Part shown: one piece after another, positions 14,907 through 22,799 of the stretch
How the letters are laid out: each line of letters begins with the position of its first letter
Numbering within the stretch: the stretch's first letter is position 1
Virus record (IMG/VR): IMGVR_UViG_3300032217_000716
Span: 1 to 29,414 of that record
From: a virus
Length of the DNA stretch: 29,414 bases
Strand: one strand, 5' to 3'
Notes under the pieces: generated by a model
Seen by the model: the letters and a program-made list of their open reading frames with translations, nothing else
What the model was told of the DNA's origin: nothing
Database searches by the model: none
Made by a program: the position numbers and the translations under genes

Positions 14907-15589
14907 AGTGGTCTTTTATAATATCTTATTTGGATGGTATTTACTTAGATAAAATTATAGATTCGATTAAAAACCAAACGAATTTAACAAAAAGCAAATT
15001 TGAAATTATATTAGTTGGTCCAAATAATGAATCTTTAGAAAAAAATAAATCTAAGGTAAATTATAATATTGTATTTGAAGAAACCATAGTTCCTGGCTGG
15101 ATTACTATGAAGAAGAATCTAGGCGTACAAAATGCAAAATATGAAAATGTTTGCGTTATGCATGATTATATTGCTCTGTGTGAAAATTGGTATACTGGTT
15201 ATCTACAGTTTGGTGATGATTGGGATGTTTGTTCAAATCCTATTAGAACTACAAAAGGAAATCGATATTGGGATTGGATTACATTAAACCGACCAATAGA
15301 ATATATTTCATACAATGATTTATCTCAAACTAAAACAAACATGTATGTTGGCGGTTCATATATGTGTGTAAAACGAAAGTTTATGTTAGAGAATCCACTT
15401 GACTATAGACGAGTATGGGGACAGGGAGAAGATGTAGAGTGGGCTTACAGATGTAAAGATAAATGGAATTACACACTCAATACATTTTCTGTAGTTAGAC
15501 TATTAAAAGACAAAGAAATAACAATACCAGATCCATCAACAGATCCAAATAAAAATGTGAATTATAATACTTTCAAGGTGCAAACATGA
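14903..15589 (+). CDS. Glycosyltransferase family 2-like protein
   Basis: 228 aa. It has a GT-A start WSFIISYLDG, ILVGPNNES strand, and MHDYIALCENWY at 86-97, where the usual DxD is replaced by HDY. GGSYMCVKRKFML and VWGQGEDVEWAYR (ED about residue 175) follow, the latter typical of the GT2 catalytic base region. The gene is strongly AT-rich (12 GC of 60 bases at 15001-15060). It starts at an ATGA overlap with the FkbM gene and ends in another with the GT25 gene. Donor and acceptor are unknown. Confidence 0.8.
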   Translation: MKWSFIISYLDGIYLDKIIDSIKNQTNLTKSKFEIILVGPNNESLEKNKSKVNYNIVFEETIVPGWITMKKNLGVQNAKYENVCVMHDYIALCENWYTGYLQFGDDWDVCSNPIRTTKGNRYWDWITLNRPIEYISYNDLSQTKTNMYVGGSYMCVKRKFMLENPLDYRRVWGQGEDVEWAYRCKDKWNYTLNTFSVVRLLKDKEITIPDPSTDPNKNVNYNTFKVQT

Positions 15590-16341
15590 ATATAGCAGTA
15601 AAAGTAATAAGTAGAAAAACTTCAAATAGAAGATTACTAATAGAAAAACACTTAAACGATAAACAAATTTCTTTTTGTTTTTTTGATGCAGCAGATAAAT
15701 CAAACATTACATGGTCAGATACATTATTTAAATTTAATGATCTAACTCTTAAATTAAAAACTGACAGTTTGGTATTTGATTCATTCGCTAAGAGAAAATT
15801 ATTAAAGATTGGAGAAGTTGGTTGTTTCTTTAGCCATTATACTTTATGGAAAGCACTAATTAATAGTGATGTTGATTCATTTCTAATTTTAGAAGATGAT
15901 GCATCTCTTATGTTTGATAAAACTGAATTGGATAAATTTTGTAAAACTGAATTTCCAGAAGAAATTGATATGATTTTATGTCAATCAGTTGCACCTAATT
16001 TTCCAAATGGTAAAAGAAAGTTTCTAAGTATAACAGATGCACTAACTGTAAAGATGCAACCTGGCGTTTTGGATTGGGAAACAACGGAAGGAACTACTGG
16101 TTATATCGTTACTAAAAGCGGAGCAGATAAATTAGTAAAATTAGTTGAAGAATACCAACTGTTTAATCCAGTAGATTGTTTCATAACTCGTGTAATTGCC
16201 CGATCAAATTTTACAACATATCTTTGCCCAAATTATCTTCAAGTTGGTATGGGTGAGTATTGGAAAGATACAGAGATTCATTATAATAAAGAAGATGGCA
16301 AAACAACCTCAATTGAGGGGATAGTATTTAAATATGAGTAA
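15586..16341 (+). CDS. Glycosyltransferase family 25-like protein (LPS-type)
   Basis: 251 aa. KIGEVGCFFSHYTLWKAL (74-91), then FLILEDDASLMF (99-110), is the hallmark of GT25, which includes Lgt/Lpx-type beta-galactosyltransferases of lipooligosaccharide. TTEGTTGYIVTKSGADKL further on matches the family's Gly-Tyr segment. No membrane segment is visible. It shares a 4-base overlap with the previous gene and an 8-base overlap (ATGAGTAA) with the next. Confidence 0.87.
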   Translation: MNIAVKVISRKTSNRRLLIEKHLNDKQISFCFFDAADKSNITWSDTLFKFNDLTLKLKTDSLVFDSFAKRKLLKIGEVGCFFSHYTLWKALINSDVDSFLILEDDASLMFDKTELDKFCKTEFPEEIDMILCQSVAPNFPNGKRKFLSITDALTVKMQPGVLDWETTEGTTGYIVTKSGADKLVKLVEEYQLFNPVDCFITRVIARSNFTTYLCPNYLQVGMGEYWKDTEIHYNKEDGKTTSIEGIVFKYE

Positions 16342-17092
16342 AATTGTAATTGGTATATTAAGTTATAATAATCCATCTTATACTGATAGACTTTATTTTA
16401 ATTTAAAATCTGTTTTGAAAACCGAGTGTGATATTATCATATTTGATAATGGTTCGGATATTGATAAAATTTCACAATTTACTACTCATAGAATAGAAAA
16501 CAATTGCAGAATGACTTGTGGTTTTAATCACATCATACAAGCTGCAATGAATTCAAATACTAATTTAGAGTATATTTGGTTTTTCACAAATGATTGTTTT
16601 TTCGAAACATCAATTGATCCTCTACACAGTATGATTTCTTTTTTTGAAAAATATCCTAAAATAGGCATATTACATCCTGCTTTGTCAAAAAATGTTAAAG
16701 TTTGTTACGATATAAAACACATCGATAGAGGTGGTATTAAAATTGTATGTGAATATGATTTTGTGTGTCCTATGTTTTCTAGAAAGGCACTAGATGCAAT
16801 AGGAAATGAATTTACTAAAGAATTTTATTTTGGATGGGGAATCGATCATGAAAGTTCATATTTAGTAAGAAAAAATGGAATGAAAGTGGCAATTAATCAT
16901 GATTTAGTTGTGATGCACAACACATCAACAACATATAATTTAGGATTAGATTCTGAGTTTCAAAACTCGAATGAGTACTATACTGCAGCTGGATTGCAGA
17001 TGATAGAAGTTATGACTAAAAAATATGGGCATAATTGGAATCAACTTTTTACACAAAATTATAATGAAGAAGTAGGCATTTGGTATGAATAA
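16334..17092 (+). CDS. GT2-like glycosyltransferase, paralogue A
   Basis: 252 aa. IVIGILSYNNPSY then IIIFDNGSD gives the GT2 N-terminal strand and nucleotide-binding acid. IWFFTNDCFFE replaces the DxD. FYFGWGIDHESSYLVRKNG resembles the catalytic-base and helix region. The ending MTKKYGHNWNQLF is echoed in the proteins at 17085 and 19573, which also share CRMTxGFN or HP-x-x segments, so these are diverged duplicates. The 8-base overlaps at both ends (ATGAGTAA, ATGAATAA) have the same form. Specificity is unknown. Confidence 0.8.
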   Translation: MSKIVIGILSYNNPSYTDRLYFNLKSVLKTECDIIIFDNGSDIDKISQFTTHRIENNCRMTCGFNHIIQAAMNSNTNLEYIWFFTNDCFFETSIDPLHSMISFFEKYPKIGILHPALSKNVKVCYDIKHIDRGGIKIVCEYDFVCPMFSRKALDAIGNEFTKEFYFGWGIDHESSYLVRKNGMKVAINHDLVVMHNTSTTYNLGLDSEFQNSNEYYTAAGLQMIEVMTKKYGHNWNQLFTQNYNEEVGIWYE

Positions 17093-17909
17093 AGTATGTG
17101 TATTACTCGTTAGTCATAATTTTCCGCAGTTAACTGATTCTCTTTGCGAGAATATTATAAAATTAACTAAAGGAGTCGATTACGATCTTCATGTAATTGA
17201 AACTGGTTCCGGCTTAGATAATTGTTCAAAGTATGCAACACTATGGATCAAAGATGGTTGTAGGATGACTCGTGGTTTTAATTTCCTAAAATCATATGCA
17301 GATGCACTTCTTAAATCAAAAACAGGTGAAAAATATGATGCATATATGTTATTTGTGAATGATGCAAAATTTATTGACAATACAGATATGATTAGTATTT
17401 TATATGATGAGATGAAGAAAAATCCAGATTGTGGACAAATCCATCCATATCAGAGTAATATGCATTCGGGATTCCGTCGTTTATGCAAAATGACAGATAA
17501 TGAAACTCGAAAAGAAAGTTTTTCTGAAATAGTTTGTCCTATGATATCAGCACAGGCATGGAATGTATGTGGTGAAAACTTCCTAGACAATAGATTTTTC
17601 TATGGGTGGGGATTAGACTATGATATGCCATATCAATTACATAAAAATGGATTCAGAACTTATATCACCGACAAAGTTGGTGTGTTTCATGATCCATTTA
17701 CTTCGTACAAGAATAAAGAAATAACCAGAGAGAAACTAGAAGTAAATCAATTTGCAACTTTGGCTAGACAAAACATGAAGGAAGGGTTTGTTGCCAAGTA
17801 TGGCGAAGATTGGATGCAAGTCTTAATGGATGCAGTACCATCGGATGTATCTAAAGAGGCATTGTATATGTGGTTAGCAAATAACGATGGATTCAGAGGT
17901 AGAGCATGA
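17085..17909 (+). CDS. GT2-like glycosyltransferase, paralogue B
   Basis: 274 aa. It parallels the preceding gene: VCVLLVSHNFPQLTDSL, then a nucleotide-binding strand DLHVIETGSG. DGCRMTRGFNFLKS, MLFVNDAKF (in the DxD position), CGQIHPYQSN and FFYGWGLDYDMPYQLHKNG follow. The C-terminal AKYGEDWMQVL is the shared tail of this paralogue set, followed by about 30 extra residues. It overlaps the HAD gene by 4 bases. It is likely a cytoplasmic sugar transferase acting on a glycan built by its neighbours. Confidence 0.78.
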   Translation: MNKVCVLLVSHNFPQLTDSLCENIIKLTKGVDYDLHVIETGSGLDNCSKYATLWIKDGCRMTRGFNFLKSYADALLKSKTGEKYDAYMLFVNDAKFIDNTDMISILYDEMKKNPDCGQIHPYQSNMHSGFRRLCKMTDNETRKESFSEIVCPMISAQAWNVCGENFLDNRFFYGWGLDYDMPYQLHKNGFRTYITDKVGVFHDPFTSYKNKEITREKLEVNQFATLARQNMKEGFVAKYGEDWMQVLMDAVPSDVSKEALYMWLANNDGFRGRA

Positions 17910-18514
17910 ATAAAGCAATTTTATTTGATTTAGATGGAGTTTTAGTAGATGCATGTGATTGGCATTATGAAGCATTAAATGCAGCATTAATCATGAAGCA
18001 AAAGCAACCAATTCCTAGAGATCTTCATCTTACAGTTTATAACGGATTACCAACACATGTGAAATTAAACATGTTGGGAATATCAGATGATGAGGCAAAA
18101 GATATAAACCGACTAAAGCAATTATATACTTTGTCTACAATCACAGAACATGCAAAAATTATGCCAGAAAAGATAGAAATGCATAAACACATTAAAGCAT
18201 GTGGTTATAAAATTGCATGTGTTACTAATTCTATACGAGAAACTGCGAAAGAAATGCTTAAAGCAACTGGTCAATTAGAATACATGGATTTACTGATTAC
18301 CAATGAAGATGTAAAAAATAATAAACCAGCACCAGATTGTTACAATATTGCGATTGAAAAATTAAATGCAGATCCAAATCAAACCATTATTGTAGAAGAT
18401 TCCCCAAAAGGAATAGAGGCAGCCAAAGCATCAGAAGTTGGTAAATGTTTTATAGTTAAAAATACTACTGAAGTTAATCTAAATATAATTAGTTCACTTT
18501 TAAGGAATTCTTGA
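17906..18514 (+). CDS. HAD-superfamily phosphatase/phosphomutase (beta-phosphoglucomutase-like)
   Basis: 202 aa with all HAD motifs: DLDGVLVD (nucleophile D8, general acid D10), VTNS (motif II), NNKPAPDCY (motif III Lys), and VEDSPKGIEAA (motif IV acids). The helical cap between motifs I and II is of the C1 type found in beta-phosphoglucomutase and sugar-phosphate phosphatases. It stands directly before a sugar nucleotidyltransferase, so processing of a sugar phosphate for activation is the natural reading. The substrate cannot be told from sequence. Confidence 0.9.
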   Translation: MNKAILFDLDGVLVDACDWHYEALNAALIMKQKQPIPRDLHLTVYNGLPTHVKLNMLGISDDEAKDINRLKQLYTLSTITEHAKIMPEKIEMHKHIKACGYKIACVTNSIRETAKEMLKATGQLEYMDLLITNEDVKNNKPAPDCYNIAIEKLNADPNQTIIVEDSPKGIEAAKASEVGKCFIVKNTTEVNLNIISSLLRNS

Positions 18515-18516
18515 TT

Positions 18517-19233
18517 ATGAAAATTCTGATACCAATGGCCGGTGAAGGTAGTAGATTTGCAAAAGAAGGTTATACTTTTCCAAAACCACTTATAGATGTA
18601 AACGGAAAACCAATGATTCAAGTTGTAACTGAAAACTTGGACTTTGATGCAACCTATATTTTTTTGGTTCGTAAACAACATCTAGAGAAGTATAGTGGAT
18701 TGCGTACCACACTTGATCGGATTACAAACGGTAAGTATAAAGTTGTAGAAGTTGATGGTCTAACGGAAGGTGCTGCTTGCACCACTCTATTAGCAAAAGA
18801 TCTGATCAATGACGATGAAGAACTTTTAATTGCAAATTCAGATCAGGTCATAGAATACTCTGCTGAAAATTTTAAACTACTAAAATCACTGACACCAGCC
18901 GATGGAATAATTTTTACATTTAACGCACTACATCCAAAGTGGTCGTTTGTTCGTGTTAATTCCCGTGGAGTTATTACCGAATTACAGGAAAAGAATCCAA
19001 TATCAAATATTGCAACATGCGGTATATATTGGTATCGAAAAGGATCAGATTATGTCAAGTATGCAGAGCAGATGATACAGAAAAACATCAGAGTAAATGG
19101 TGAGTTTTATGTTGCTCCTGTGTATAATGAATACATTTCAGATGGAAAGATGTTAATTCCATTTTATGTGAGTAAAATGCATGGAATCGGTACACCTGAA
19201 GACTTGAATACATATTTAAAATCAATATCATAA
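18517..19233 (+). CDS. Sugar-phosphate nucleotidyltransferase
   Basis: 238 aa from ATG 18517 (an in-frame TTG six bases earlier is ignored; AAGGA lies about 10 bases before the ATG). ILIPMAGEGSRFAKEGYTFP, then KPLIDVNGKPM, is the G-x-G-x-R...PKPL nucleotide-binding signature of the NTP_transferase family (RmlA/GalU-like). LIANSDQVIEY holds the metal-binding Asp, and NGEFYVAPVYNEYI and GIGTPEDL are family C-terminal motifs. It would make an NDP-sugar (or NDP-alditol) for the surrounding transferases. It is followed by a cupin that overlaps by one base (TAATG). Confidence 0.9.
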   Translation: MKILIPMAGEGSRFAKEGYTFPKPLIDVNGKPMIQVVTENLDFDATYIFLVRKQHLEKYSGLRTTLDRITNGKYKVVEVDGLTEGAACTTLLAKDLINDDEELLIANSDQVIEYSAENFKLLKSLTPADGIIFTFNALHPKWSFVRVNSRGVITELQEKNPISNIATCGIYWYRKGSDYVKYAEQMIQKNIRVNGEFYVAPVYNEYISDGKMLIPFYVSKMHGIGTPEDLNTYLKSIS

Positions 19234-19559
19234 TGTTTAAAAACAACAATCTAAATCTTTTCATTAAAGGATGGTTAGTTGGTGATTTTTTACCATCGTT
19301 ATTTCAATCTAAGGATATAGAAATTGGAATAAAGCGGTACAAAAAGGGAGATAAAGATCCAAAACATTATCATAAAGAAACAACAGAATATACTGTTGTT
19401 GTCAGTGGTGTTGTGTTTATGTTAGGAAAGATTTGGAGACAAGATGACATCATTTACATCCCACCAAATGTTGAAAATGAATTTGAATGTATTGAAGATG
19501 CATGTTTGTTGGTTATAAAAACACCATCACTCGTTGACGATAAATATATGTGTAAATAA
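19233..19559 (+). CDS. Cupin-fold protein, possible sugar epimerase/isomerase or binding protein
   Basis: 108 aa. Cupin motif 1 reads PKHYHKETTEYTVVVSG (H45, H47, E52), close to the G-x5-H-x-H-x3,4-E pattern. Motif 2 reads DDIIYIPPNVENEF, where the usual histidine after PP-x-x is replaced (N/E). Metal binding would therefore be altered or weak. Small cupins in surface-polysaccharide clusters include sugar isomerases and proteins of unknown function. One-base overlap with the nucleotidyltransferase suggests the same pathway. Confidence 0.8.
   Translation: MFKNNNLNLFIKGWLVGDFLPSLFQSKDIEIGIKRYKKGDKDPKHYHKETTEYTVVVSGVVFMLGKIWRQDDIIYIPPNVENEFECIEDACLLVIKTPSLVDDKYMCK
19539..19546 (+). promoter_or_regulatory. 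Candidate late promoter GATAAATA
   Basis: Seven of eight to TATAAATA, inside the 3' end of the cupin gene and 27 bases before the ATG at 19573. A second near-match, GTAAATA, lies at 19552-19558. Confidence 0.45.
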
Positions 19560-19570
19560 AAGGATTTATA
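19551..19570 (+). promoter_or_regulatory. Hairpin with the ribosome binding site in its loop
   Basis: TGTAAAT (19551-19557) pairs with ATTTATA (19564-19570), including one G-T pair. The loop AAAAGG is the main part of the binding site for the gene at 19573. It is a weak AT-rich stem. Confidence 0.35.
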
Positions 19571-19572
19571 TT

Positions 19573-20331
19573 ATGTTGCCAAAAGTTGGTATTGCTCTTC
19601 TTAATTACAATCTTCCAGTAGAAACAGATTATGCCTATGAGAACTTGGTTAAGAATTTAACTAAGACAAACTATGAAATCTGTGTTCTTGATAATGCTTC
19701 AGATAAAGCACCACCATCGAAACATACTACAATCAAGACATTAGTTAACGGAAGAACAATGGGTGCCATTCTTATGGCTGCTCATTACTTTAATCGTAAG
19801 CAAGATGTTAAATACATCTTCTTCTTCCACAATGATATGACATTTAGATCTGAACCAGATATTCTTCATGATATGGTGGTTCATATGGAAGACAATCCAA
19901 ATATAGCAGTAATCCATCCAGCACTAAATCAGGATGCAACTCCAGTTTATATTGGTGATCGATTTACCGTTTATGATCCAAACAACAATGGGGGATATCG
20001 AAGAGTTATGCCAAATCAACATGGTATGATTACTATGGACGATACTTCACCAATTTTAGTTCGTAAAAGTGATTGGAATCTTGTTGGTGGTCAAGACCCA
20101 AGACTGAGCAGATGTTATGGTTCTGGTAAAGATTTCTATACTCAATTACACAAGGCTGGTAAAGAAATTTACATGTATGATGGTGTAGTAATTAATCATC
20201 ATGGACAATACACATACCGTAAAAATGTTGGTGATGAAACATATTCTAATTTAGATAAAGAAGCATATGTAGAAATGGAATGGGTAATGTCTGAGAAATA
20301 TGGATCAAATTGGAAAGAATTGTTTAGATGA
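19573..20331 (+). CDS. GT2-like glycosyltransferase, paralogue C
   Basis: 252 aa from ATG 19573 with AAAAGGA upstream; an in-frame TTG at 19534 inside the cupin gene is disregarded. VGIALLNYNLPVETDYA, then ICVLDNASD, is the GT2 nucleotide-binding start. IFFFHNDMTFRSE stands in the DxD position, and IAVIHPALNQDATPVY and SPILVRKSDW follow. The ending MSEKYGSNWKELF matches paralogues A and B. It is less AT-rich than the genes around 15000. It overlaps the next gene by 4 bases. Confidence 0.8.
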   Translation: MLPKVGIALLNYNLPVETDYAYENLVKNLTKTNYEICVLDNASDKAPPSKHTTIKTLVNGRTMGAILMAAHYFNRKQDVKYIFFFHNDMTFRSEPDILHDMVVHMEDNPNIAVIHPALNQDATPVYIGDRFTVYDPNNNGGYRRVMPNQHGMITMDDTSPILVRKSDWNLVGGQDPRLSRCYGSGKDFYTQLHKAGKEIYMYDGVVINHHGQYTYRKNVGDETYSNLDKEAYVEMEWVMSEKYGSNWKELFR

Positions 20332-21113
20332 ACGATTTAACAATAGTAATACCTATTGGTGTTTCATCTCCCGGAACACCTGTAGTAAAATATCTAAAAT
20401 GGTGTGTTGAATCTTTAAGAAATCAACAGACGACCTATTCATATAAAGTAGTGTTTGCTGCTGATAATAATCTTCCATCTGAAGCCGCTCATGTATTGGC
20501 TGAATCTGGATTTGATATTAGTCTATATGAACCATATTACTTTATGCGTCGTGGTGGAATATGGAAGAAGATCTATACCGAATGGGAAAAATATGAATCA
20601 AAGTATATCGCATTTTCTCATTATGACGATATGTGGTCTTTGGATAAAATACAAAATCAAATTTCTTTCATGAAATCAAACGAATTGGAATTATCTTGGA
20701 GTAAAGTTCAAGTTATAAATGAAACTAATGGTGTAGTTAGTCCTGATATCTGTAAGCATTCAATTCTTTCTAAAGACACAATAAGAACTGGGTCTTATGC
20801 TTTTTCCCATTCTAGTATGATGAAGAAAGATGCTTGGCTCAATTCTGGTATAGTGGATAAAGTAGAAAAAGGTTCAGCCATTTATGAACAATTACAGTTC
20901 ATATATTCACATAAATTGAAAGGAGCAAAAGATGAAAGTTCTATATTTTACCACAGAACACATCTTAATAGTGTTTCTTGTCAATTTAGTACTGAAAAAG
21001 ATTTCATGGTAGAGCAAAGAAAAATTGCAGACTATTCTATACAGCAAGTATGGCAAGATGCAGAAGAACTAAATGTTAATTCAATCATAGCAGAGGTTGA
21101 AAATACATTATGA
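20328..21113 (+). CDS. GT2-like glycosyltransferase with YDD motif
   Basis: 261 aa. LTIVIPIGVSSPG, CVESLRNQQTTYSYKVVFAAD and YIAFSHYDDMWSLDKI give a regular GT2 layout with an intact DD metal site. FSHSSMMKKDAWLNSG is the post-DxD acceptor loop region. It is not obviously a member of the KYG-tail paralogue set. It sits between paralogue C and the phosphodiesterase-like gene with 4-base overlaps on both sides. Substrates are unknown. Confidence 0.82.
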   Translation: MNDLTIVIPIGVSSPGTPVVKYLKWCVESLRNQQTTYSYKVVFAADNNLPSEAAHVLAESGFDISLYEPYYFMRRGGIWKKIYTEWEKYESKYIAFSHYDDMWSLDKIQNQISFMKSNELELSWSKVQVINETNGVVSPDICKHSILSKDTIRTGSYAFSHSSMMKKDAWLNSGIVDKVEKGSAIYEQLQFIYSHKLKGAKDESSIFYHRTHLNSVSCQFSTEKDFMVEQRKIADYSIQQVWQDAEELNVNSIIAEVENTL

Positions 21114-21547
21114 AAATTATAAGTCATCGTGCAAATCTTAATGGGTCTGATTTAAAAAGAGAAAATCAACAATGGGCAATTGATGAATGTATATCTCTTG
21201 GTTTTGATGTTGAGATTGATTTATGGTTGCAAGATAACAAATTGTATCTTGGACATGATAAACCAGAAACTAATATAAGTAAATACTTTTTGTTTGCTAT
21301 CTCTGATTTTGCATGGATACACGCAAAAAACTTTGAAGCAGTTTCTTGGCTTAATTCAAACCAAAACTATAACTTAAATTGGTTCTGGCATGAGAGCGAC
21401 AAAATGACATTAACCAGTAAAAAGATACCGTGGTGTTACCCAAATAATTATATTGAAACTGGTGTTACTGTTGTTTTAGAACAAAAACTAATTCCAGTAA
21501 ATGTTTATGGTGTTTGCACAGATTACCCACAAATTTGGAATAAATAA
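21110..21547 (+). CDS. Short GDPD-like phosphodiesterase
   Basis: 145 aa. IISHRANLNGSDLKREN (H6, R7, E19) and GFDVEIDLWLQDNKLYLGHD (E35, D37, H49) reproduce the start and metal/catalytic residues of the glycerophosphodiester phosphodiesterase TIM-barrel family. The family is normally about 240 aa or more, so the protein is a reduced version lacking part of the barrel or with very short loops. It might cleave or recognise glycerophosphate-linked sugars. The context in a glycan block fits this, but activity is uncertain. Confidence 0.75.
   Translation: MKIISHRANLNGSDLKRENQQWAIDECISLGFDVEIDLWLQDNKLYLGHDKPETNISKYFLFAISDFAWIHAKNFEAVSWLNSNQNYNLNWFWHESDKMTLTSKKIPWCYPNNYIETGVTVVLEQKLIPVNVYGVCTDYPQIWNK
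21539..21546 (+). promoter_or_regulatory. Candidate late promoter AATAAATA
   Basis: Seven of eight to TATAAATA, overlapping the TAA stop at 21545-21547 and 20 bases before the ATG at 21566. AT-rich pairing of 21544-21549 with 21559-21564 would place AAAAGGA in a loop, as at two other late-type starts. Confidence 0.45.
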
Positions 21548-21565
21548 AGTAAAAGGATTTTTATC

Positions 21566-22771
21566 ATGTCAACTATTTGTCTTTCAATGATCGTAAAAAA
21601 CGAAACGCACATTATCAAAGAATGCTTTGATACAATTTATGACCAGATTGATTACTGGGTAATCGTTGACACTGGTTCCACTGATGGAACCCAAGAACTA
21701 ATCAAAAATTATTTTGCAGAGAAGGGTATACCCGGAGAACTCATTGAGCGTCCGTGGGTAAGTTTCGGACACAATCGATCCGAAGCCCTTCAATTATGTG
21801 ATGGTAAAGCCGATTATATCTTCATGATCGATGCAGACGATTATGTAGAAGGTAAGTTCCCACTAGATCAAATCAAAGATGCAGATGGTTATGCGGTTTT
21901 GATGGGTCGCGGAGATTTCTCTTGGTGGAGAACTCAGATTTTTAAAGCCAATTCTGGTTGGAAGTATTTTGGTGTTCTACACGAATATCCATCCATAGAG
22001 GGAAAGACACCAAACATTCAGCGTTTAGAAAATGGCTACAGAATAGTTGCTAGAACTATGGGTGCAAGAAATGTTGGTATTGATCCGGTAGAGAAGTATA
22101 CCAGAGATGCTGAACTTCTAGAAAAGGCACTTATTGATGAGCCAGGAAATATTCGCTACCAGTTCTATCTGGGGCAAAGTTATTTTGATTCTCAACAGTG
22201 GGAAAAGGCAGAAGTTGCATATACTAAAAGAGTAGAGATGGGTGGATGGCCAGAAGAAATATATTACTCAATCTATAGAATTGCTATGTGTCGTGCATTA
22301 CAGAATAAACCTTGGCTTGAGATTCAACAGGGATTCTTAGATGCATACAATGCTCGTCCTACTAGGGCAGAACCATTTTACCAAATTGCTAGAATATATC
22401 GTCTAAACGGTAAACCTGCTCTATCTTATGCTTTTGCTCGTATGGCTGCTGAAATTCCATATCCAAAGGATGATATTCTATTCATCGATAATGATGTATA
22501 TCGTTATGGTATTTTGGATGAAATCGGAAGTACTGCTTTCTATGCTGGAAAGATTCAGGAAGGTTATAACGCTTGCAAGGCTCTACTTGATCGTAAACTC
22601 ATACCAGAAAAAGAACTGGAAAGAGTAAAGAATAATTTAAATGAATATGAAAAAATTATTACTGACATAAAAATCAAACAATTAGAGTCTAAAGCAGAAA
22701 AAAAGATTGAAAAGAAGCAAGAACAGAAGAAAGTCAAAGCCTTCAAGCAAAAAGAGCGAGTTAGCCGATAA
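21566..22771 (+). CDS. GT2 glycosyltransferase fused to a TPR-like region
   Basis: 401 aa. Residues 1-160 are a classic GT2 domain: ICLSMIVKNETHIIKECFDT, WVIVDTGSTDGT, then MIDADDYVEG with an intact D89-x-D91-D92, and a GVLHEYP acceptor segment. Residues about 180-340 show TPR-like helix pairs (RYQFYLGQSYFDSQQWEKAE, EPFYQIARIYRLNGKPALSY). The last 45 residues are Lys/Glu/Gln-rich and probably coiled coil. Such GT2-TPR proteins act on peptide-linked or growing glycans in bacteria and large viruses; here the acceptor is unknown. It is the last gene before the fibre genes. Confidence 0.87.
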   Translation: MSTICLSMIVKNETHIIKECFDTIYDQIDYWVIVDTGSTDGTQELIKNYFAEKGIPGELIERPWVSFGHNRSEALQLCDGKADYIFMIDADDYVEGKFPLDQIKDADGYAVLMGRGDFSWWRTQIFKANSGWKYFGVLHEYPSIEGKTPNIQRLENGYRIVARTMGARNVGIDPVEKYTRDAELLEKALIDEPGNIRYQFYLGQSYFDSQQWEKAEVAYTKRVEMGGWPEEIYYSIYRIAMCRALQNKPWLEIQQGFLDAYNARPTRAEPFYQIARIYRLNGKPALSYAFARMAAEIPYPKDDILFIDNDVYRYGILDEIGSTAFYAGKIQEGYNACKALLDRKLIPEKELERVKNNLNEYEKIITDIKIKQLESKAEKKIEKKQEQKKVKAFKQKERVSR

Positions 22772-22778
22772 CTAAATA
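22771..22778 (+). promoter_or_regulatory. Candidate late promoter ACTAAATA ahead of the virion genes
   Basis: A CTAAATA-type late element immediately after the glycosyltransferase stop (TAA 22769-22771). The expected start is near 22784. It overlaps the 5' arm of the hairpin at 22777-22799. Confidence 0.5.
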
Positions 22779-22799
22779 GATTAGTTAGGAGCTAATCTA
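22777..22799 (+). promoter_or_regulatory. Hairpin sequestering the ribosome binding site and start codon
   Basis: TAGATTAG (22777-22784) pairs perfectly with CTAATCTA (22792-22799). The 7-base loop TTAGGAG carries the AGGAG binding site, and the A of the ATG start closes the stem. Eight uninterrupted pairs make this the firmest of the start-site hairpins here. Confidence 0.65.
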
